Source: Micromussa lordhowensis
Taxonomy: Eukaryota; Cnidaria; Anthozoa; Scleractinia; Lobophylliidae
Assembly: GCA_964020085.1 (NCBI GenBank)
Contig: OZ026598.1
Coordinates: 21,515,129-21,579,128, forward strand
Direction: 5' to 3'
Length of the DNA stretch: 64,000 bases
The notes under the pieces are model-generated. The model ran no database searches, was not told the origin of the DNA, and worked only from the letters and a program-made list of their open reading frames with translations. This document shows positions 52,301 through 61,300 of this stretch, piece by piece (the first letter of the stretch is position 1; every line of letters starts with the position of its first letter). The position numbers and the translations under genes were made by a program.

Positions 52301-55300
52301 CGATTTTGTCAATTTGTTGAATTTTAAATCAATAACAATGGATCATACTTATACCATGCATGTGACTAAAACGTTTTAATTTGTTTTCCCCGAAAATGGT
52401 TTAGATGTGTGTCAATTATCAGTGCCAGACGTTTATGGAACTCAACATTAAAAAATGTCCAACTGTAGACAACAAAGAGTGTGGAGGAAGAGGGGTGAGT
52501 AGGTTAAATACTGGTTGAAAGTCTCTAACAAGTCTTTAAGAACTTCTCTATTTAAAAATAGAGAATATTTGTCACCTCATCAATTTGTCGCTGACTGCAG
52601 ATAAACGAATTGTAACGAGGGTAGGGAAAGTGTTTGATATATATATACATCAAGCCGTTACACCAAATTGATTTCATTATAAATGTATGTTCTATATGGC
52701 TAAACATCTGAAACATTCATCACAAATGGTGGTAGACAGATTATATGTAAACGAACAATTGGGTTAATGATCGATTAAAGATTAGAAAGTAAAAACAAAC
52801 GTGTCTAGATAAGCTGCTATTTACACTACAATGTGATTCTCCTTGATTCTATTTGTCCTTAGGTATGCACAAATAAAAAGTATTGTCATTGTGAAGGTGG
52901 CTTTGATCCTTTAAGTGGCTGTGCTTCTGGTAAGCGTCAGTTGAAATAATTATACATAAATATATTGAAAGTTGTTCGCATCATTTTATTATCGCATTGG
53001 CATCGGACCTAAATGAAAAGTAACAGTAAGAGTACTAATGTCTGATTTGGCTCACGTCAAGTGATCTCAAAGCCTGTAAAATAGATGCTACAAATAATTT
53101 TTAAAAAAAATAAGATGATGCTTAAATTACACTACTTACATTTCTGTTTTCAAAAGTCATTGATAATTGACCAAGTTCAAACGTAGGAAATCGTGAGCAT
53201 GACTGTGTTTGGATATCAAATACGAACGATTGTGTTTGATCACATTTCCAAACGCCTTAAAGTTAGTCAAAAATACTCCGCTACGCGTCGTATTTTCAAC
53301 TCCATTCTCGGTGTCTGGAAAAGTGGTCAAACGAATCTGATATCATTCTTGAAACACTAGGGTTTCTATTACAAACTTGAGTGTGCATCACAGTTTTCAG
53401 TGTTAAGTTTGTTTCATTTGTGTAGACTTTTTGAATTGTACCAATTCGATAAACTCATTTCAGCGTTGGTGGCTCGAGATGGAGCCTGGGGAAAGTGGTC
53501 CTCGTGGACAGTCTGTGATAAGGCCTGTGATGGCGGCAAGAGAACGAGACATCGATTCTGTGACAATCCTTTTCCGCGACACAGTGGAGCTGAATGCCCT
53601 GGAGTCCGACAACAAACAGAGGTTTGTAACACGGAGAGTTGCCCAGGTGAGTGCAAGTTGGTAAAAACGAATATGTGTTAAAAATGTAAATGAAAGTGGT
53701 TTTCAGATACAATTGTTCGCAAGACTAATTTATGCCATTTTCCTCACTTGAGCTGAACGTACTGCAATAGTCCTAAATGGCGTGACCGATTGAAAAATAT
53801 GCCTCTGCTTTTGGAAAAAAATGTATTTTATAATCCTGTTCGTACCTTTTTGGAACACAGCGGTATATCAGGCGAGTTTGGTAAAAATGCCCATATATGG
53901 TGACAACAGGCGAGCCTAACCTGCCATCAAACGGTACCACAGAGATACAAATAGGTTTTTACCGTACCCGGGGTTAGACGAAAATCAACCGTTACCAGAT
54001 CAGTGACTTGATATCGTAAGATATCAGGGCAGTAGACACGGCTTCTGATTGGGTAATTACGGTACAACCATATATAGACATTTTAAACAATCCATGCATA
54101 AAGGAAAATGAAACTGTGATTTTACTGTTCAGTTGCTTTTTCACATTTGCTTTATGCAGTGGTAATGTCATGCCGCCAACTACAGAAAATTGGCGTGGAA
54201 CAGAACCATTATTATCCCGACGGAGTCTACAAGATTTATCCCACAGGCTCCCAGCCAATCATGACATACTGTGATATGTCACGTGACGGTGGTGGATGGA
54301 CGCTATTAGTTTCAAGTCACACCAACAGCTGGACAGCACAGAATGTTAAATTAAGAAACGCAGACTCACCAAAGCTAAACGAAGACTATTCTATCCTTCA
54401 ATATGCTGACGGTATCAAGGATGACATCAACGTAAAGGGATCCAAGTTTGAATATCGATTAGAAGCTCAAAGTCGAGGTAATTTTAACGGAGATACTAAT
54501 GAGTGTTTACAGCAGGCTTTTGGCTATTAAAATTTCGCAGCCTTTAATTTTTCTCTCTGATATATGTTTGAAATAACAGTCTTAAGTTGAGGCTGACGTT
54601 CTCAGTAGGCTGACGAAATGTTTCGGAACAACTTATAAGATGTGTAATAATTAATGAGACATGATAAATTTTCAGCTTGCTAAATAAATGATCAAGATAA
54701 AATGTTCCTTTGTATCGAGGGTAGGACAAAAAATTTTGCTGTTTGTAGCTCAGTAGTTAAAGCGCTCAACCTGTGATTGGAGGTCATGCGTTCGAGTCCT
54801 GTCGGGGACTCAGACTTCAGTTTATATGAACCAAGCCCCTGACAAATTTATCAATATTTTGCCTTAACATAGCAGGAAGCATTCGTGTGCTTGGCATGCT
54901 AATTGTATATGTCTTGTAACATGAATGTTACATTCCCTTAACATCAATTTAAGCAATAAATTTGAGTCGACAATCTTAGCCTGCTAGGTTTCTAAGATGT
55001 TCAACGTTTGATTTGACGTTTTCGCAGGTCACTGGGGAGGTATCTGGACTGCACAAAGAGGATATTCTTTCATAGCTACAAACAACAAACAAACGGACAT
55101 CAACCTGATCAAGAAGTTTGACAATTGGGAGTATTCTGATAGTGGAATTGAACAAAGAATGCCATGGATTTCGGGCGCCAAGCTAACAACATCAAACAAT
55201 GCCGAACATAACTGGTGGGGAAGCATAACAGGTACAAAGAAAAAAAAAACTCCATAGTGGATAAACCCTGTTTGTCTTGTTTAAATTACTTAGTGAATGA

Positions 55301-58300
55301 TGGTACTTGGTCGGCGCACATTCTCATTCCACACTCCTGTACAACAGACCTGATTATTTTAAACATTAGCCTTGGTCATTTTTAAAAATCCCCAAAATCC
55401 AGTAAATTCTATTCCTTGTTGTGGTAAGTGCCGTAGTCTTTTGGAAAAAATACTAGACACGTAGTTGTGAATATGGAGATCTTTCCATATCCCTGGAGAG
55501 GAAAACACTAACACCCATTCTATTCAGTTGTGCTTAATCAGCGTGGAGCGGTTTTCTTAAGAGACTTTTTGGGTTTAGAAACGTACAACATCGTTTTCCA
55601 GTAGAACTTTATCACTGGTTTGTGTGCAACAGCCGGCCATCATGAGTGAGTTACTTAGAGAACCCAAGTTGATCAAGTGTTATTGCTTTTCTGCGCTTTG
55701 CTCCTTGCAGAACATTGAGTTTTACCAGCACCGAGCCAGACGGTCATTTTCCTTCACCATACTAAAACGGGCGAAAATCGTAGAAGTTTCTCTGTCCTTT
55801 AATTTATGCATGTAATTGCAAGCTCTAATTTAGGATCTTGTCCCTAAGCATAAAGCGTTACTCAATGTAAAACACGAGATCCCTAGTATTATTTTGGGAG
55901 AATGCAGAAATCATGGAATTGTGAAATAGCTACTAGATAATGTGGACGAAAACTACATCTTTGTAAAACAGCATATGTTCCTCTGGTGCTGAAAAAGTAA
56001 CTTAAGCTGTTCTTATACGCTTTCCAAGCTCGCTTAACCCCCCCCCCCCATTTGAACAAAGCCTTTTGTCCTGAGCTTCTGCTTCTCAGTTTTATGCACT
56101 GTTAGTAAAATTACTAATAAAACAAGTCATCGTTGTTGTCTTATTCACGAATTGATCGTTTAGGTCATTTCAAGAGCTTGGTGCTGAAAGGAACAATTTT
56201 TAACAGTTTATTTTATCGTCATTCTTAAGGAAATGATAAAAGCTATCATCCAGCACCATGGATTAACGGTCACCTTCAAGAGAGGCAGCCTTCTTACATC
56301 TGGTACTGGATGAGAGAGGGTCCCAATGAAACGCCTAGGTCGTGCATGGAAGCCTACTTCAGGGGGCTCCAAACTAACCCAGTGTCAGGTAAACTACTAT
56401 AGGTTACCGAAATGAATGGTTTCTGGTGACTGCGTGCAACTATTAATAGCTCGCGACGTCATAGTCTGTTTTGATGATACAAAATGGCACATGGTTTTTT
56501 GTTCGTTCGTTTGTTGATTTGTTCGTTCGTTTGGTCATTGGTCTGTTCGATCCTTCCCTCGTTCGCTCGATTATTCGTTTGTTTGTCCGTTCAATCGTTG
56601 GTTGGTTGATTAGTTGGTTCGTTCATTCGATTTTTCGATCATTGGTACTTCCGTTCGATCCCTAACTAAAAATTACAAATATTTGGTGTTTTGTGATTTC
56701 CTTTCACAGACGGCATTTTTGCAATAAAGCCTCCAGGACAGACCGAAGTTAAAACGATTTGCGACTTCACAACCGAGGGAGGGCCCTGGACACTGCTTGT
56801 CACAAGCAAGACTCACAGTGGGTGGGACAAGCAAAACATCAAACAGAGAAATTCAGATAAACCGTCACTGCAAGATGACTTTTCTATTCTTGGGTTGGCG
56901 GATGCCATTAAAGATTTTGATAAATCGCAGGTAACTCACTGCTCGACTGAAGTGTTTAATTTTTCTTATGCTAAAATTCTAAATTGGTTAAGAGGCTAAG
57001 ATGAGTATAACAAACGAAATTACATTGAATCGAAGGGATTGGGATTTTTCTCTTTATGTTGCGCTTTACATGACAAGATCCAAGAAAGAATTTTACTTTC
57101 AGAAAAATCATATTTCGTTATCAAGTTTTTAATGAAATGGAGCTTGATATACCAGGCAATAACCGATTTCGGGCCTATGAAAACTCAGGAATTTGGCCGA
57201 TAGCCCAAATGGATGACAATACGACACTTTCGATATATTAAAATTCGGCTTGGCAGTGAGGCTTAGAGGACACCAACAAAGGAAATTGAATAACCATGTT
57301 TATTAAGTTCTTTTCTTTGTGTCCTCTAAGCCTCACTATCAAGCTGAATTTTAATATATCGAAAGGGGCCTATTGTATCGCTCTGTGGCGAATTGCATGA
57401 AAACAAAACAAAACTGTAATGTTTGTTAATGACCTATCAAGCGATGGTGTCTCATTTTAAAGCCGTCACGAATAAGTATGGCTTATTCAATTAAACCAAA
57501 TAATGATATATTTTTTACAATGTAAAACCTACCAACATTTTTTTTTGTTTAATGTTTCTAGTCAAAGGAATTAATGCAATATTACAAATTAAAATGATCA
57601 AATTTTTCCTCCATTTTTTAGCATGCGGAATATTACTGATTTCAAAAGCCCTTTTAGATTAACAGTGGATATATTTATGGGGTGACGTACATATTATATG
57701 AATTATTATTTGAATTGCTCGAGAATAAAATTCCGTATTTGATGGATATTTTTCCGTCTTGTTTCCTACAAGAAATTCTTCCAGTACCGAATTGAGGCAG
57801 ACGACAAAAACCGCTGGGGAGGAATCTGGGAAGCACCACGTGACTACACATTCCTTTCAACCTGCGACAAACAAACCGAGGTGAAGTTGATAAAGAAATT
57901 TGACTCTTGGGACGAGAACAGCAACTTGGCAAAGCGCATGCCACGATTGGCGGCATTAAACGATCTTTTACTGGGCAGTGCCTCTACTAAGGACGACTTG
58001 TCAGGTTCTCTGGTGTACAACAGCGGTGTTCCCTCGGTCTCTTATTTGAAGGAGAAGCCAAAACCGAATTTGGTTAGATATTGGATGAGAGAAGGCGCCA
58101 GGTAAAATTGCAATATTATATTTAACAAGTATTCGCCGAAGGCGAAGTGAATATTCGCCATTATTCACAAGCCTGAGGCGAATAATTGTTTTAGTATAAT
58201 TACTCAGGAGATTATAGAAATACCTAAACAAAGGATCCACCGAAAAATGTTTTGTTACGCGGCAATGAACAACTACGCGCACAGATCACGTGGTTTAACA

Positions 58301-61300
58301 CACCACACGGTCATCTCTGATCGATTATCTGCAAAAACGTGTCTTACACATTTAATTTCTTATAATAACTATGGCTAAATGAAGAAGCTTTCTAAAGTCA
58401 ATTTACTCAGAAAATACATTTTCTGAGTTCCTCAAGTCGAATCATTAATTTTCCATTTAATTATTTTAATCCATGCATTTTCTGAGTAATTTGACTTGAG
58501 AATGCTTCTTCATTTATTTCACTTGATCCAAGTCACCATTTCAATTACCATAACTCTGGCTCTTGGCCCTAGATTATCTTGTAACGACTTAAAATTACAC
58601 GGTCTGAGAGCTGGTAACAAGTACGATGAGGATGGTTTCCAAATAATGAAAGTCACTGATGTCCAGTACCTCCCGGTCTACTGTGATATGACAACAACAA
58701 AGGGAGCATTCACTCTTATTGTGACAAGCGCTCACAACAACTGGACTCGGGCTCAGGTTCCTCGCAGGTGATGTAGTAAACACAACTTTTTTTATTTATT
58801 CATTCATTTATTTCCATCAGCAATGTATAATTTAATTATAACAGCTTCTAATCAAGGCTAATAAGTGCTTTTTCACAACAATCATTACAAATTTCACGAA
58901 AAAATTTAATAGAAGCGGATGCAATCAAAAGGCACTATTCAATGAATGCGCTGTGAGTCTAAATTCTGTCATTTTTAATTAGAATTGGACCAAGTTTGGA
59001 TTAATACTAGTTCACACTAGCGAAATAACGACATAACGATATAAACATAACCACATAAAAGGACGTTAAGTCGCTTTGTTTGCAGTGAGAACATCCTGAC
59101 ATGAAGGCATAATAGCAAGATAACAGCACGAACATAACGACGTAAGGAAAATATAATTGATCTTTTCCTCTTGGTTATGTTCATAGGCGATTATGTCGTT
59201 ATGTCGCCAAGCTTTATATCATTTAATTGCTATTTTTTTTATTTCGGTATGTGTTTGCATTGTGTTCATTAAGCGGCCTTCGCACGGCAAACTAAAGTTG
59301 ATAAACTCGTGTTGGCAACTCAAGTTGGTCTGTGTGAACGCCACAAAAGCAGTGGGCAACCACGTTGGCAAACTGCTGGTGACAAATAGAACCTGCCTGT
59401 GTTCTCGCAAAATTTTTCACCAACTTTTTCGTGTCGGTAAACTGGTATTTGACGTGTGAACGATTGGCAAACATGTGTTGGTAACTGTCAACTAATCAAG
59501 ACACGCACTCTAATCACGTGACTTTCGTGACCCCACAAAATGGCGGACGAACGTCGAACTCGCTTTACACATTTATTTCCCAAACTAGATCCATCATGGC
59601 GTCTGATCGGAGTATTGGATATTTATAGTGGTTCACCTTAGATTCGCCATGATAAACATCCATACATACGGGTCATTCATTTTGTATCTTGACATTATAT
59701 GCTCAAATTCATCATCGGCAATGTTGCAACGGTCAATTACTTCTTTTTTTCTTTTTCTTATTAGAAATGAACTCTTCCCGGGATTGAATCGGGATTACTC
59801 CATATTGGACTTAGCAGACAGCATTAAAGCTCTCAGCAACAATGGAACTTTTCAATACATGATGGATGCTAATTCACGTCGTCACTGGGGAGGAATTTTT
59901 GAAGCTCCAGCTTCATACAGGTTAATTAGTTCTAGTAAAAGCTGTATGAACTTACTTTTTGTCGAGGGATTATACGTCGCCGCTACTCCAGAGAATATGT
60001 GTGGGTGTTCTTAAAGATGCAAAAGGCGAATACATAGCTGATAAATTGAAATATTGTAAAGTAGAAGTGCGTAAAAACGTTGCAGATTGCTAAAAAAAAA
60101 TGCTAGTATAGCTTTTTTTTTTAAAAAAAATTAAGGTATATTCTAATTATTTTGCAATTTTCCAGAGCTGGACTATTTTTCCATTTTGGCAAGTAATTTC
60201 TTTGATTTAAAGTCGGTTGGCTACGGTTTGCTCACACAAGGGAGCCAAGCTATTCAGAGAAGAGGGCGTTAGCAGAAGTTTTTAAGACACTGTTTTAATT
60301 TTTTTTAAACTAGTCGGCAGCACTCTGTGAACTGAAGTTGTGAAACTTGTCGTTTGTTCTCAAGCTTTGAGGGCCACGGTTTTAGCTAAGAACGTGGCCT
60401 AAAAAACTCTATCATGTGTAAATAAGGGATTGTTGTTATAATTGCTCTTTGGTAAATAATTCACTGCCATGCGTAGTTTCTTTCGCGAATCCGGCCAAAT
60501 CTTTGACGTTTGTATTCCTTGAATTAGTCACTAGTATGGCTTGAAGACAGGCGTTTTAGTGTATGATTGTGAATGCTCCTTCAGAAGTAAAAAAAAAAAC
60601 GTACGAGAACAAGTTTTACAAATTTGGTGAATTTTTTCCTTTTTAAACTTTTTCTGTTATGCATTGTAAATTTTTTGAGTGTGTAAAACTACAGTAAATC
60701 ATGCAAATAACAGAAAAATCTGAAATACGAGCAAATCAGATCTATTCAGGTCCATCCATTGGTAAATCTTTTTTCTTGATCGGACTACAGATTTAGCTTT
60801 CTTTCGCTGAAGGTCAAAACTAGTTTGTTTCCCTTTTTCCAGTTTCATGGCAACAAACAATCAGCAAACGAAAGTGACTTTAACAAGAAAGTTTAGCAGC
60901 TGGGAGTATTCATGGTGGAAGTCGTTAAACCAGCGAATGCCTTGGTTCGACGCAGAAGGAACTCATAACAAGGCTCTATTGACTACGTCCAGCAGTCCCA
61001 CCTCCTATCCCTCGGGTTCTATCATTTGGGGTGACACAGATCGGCACCCAGCGGATTGGATATGGGACGGTGGAATGAGAGATCCTGGAGTAATCTGGTA
61101 TTGGGTCAACGAGGATGACTGTGACGAGGACAGAAAACCGGGTAAAAATGAATGAAAGAATGAAACATTAACAGTGACATTTTAAAAACGTTTCAATTAC
61201 TTTGGGTAACTTCTAGGCCAATCCACCACGATTTATTTACATGTAGCTCAATCCACTTGTGACCCTTCCCCCTTCCAAAAGAAAAACACTGATAATTAAA

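Noticed and set aside
56471..56665. 64-codon frame rich in FVRSFV/LFVRS motifs
   Set aside because: Product of the degenerate TTCG/TTTG microsatellite.
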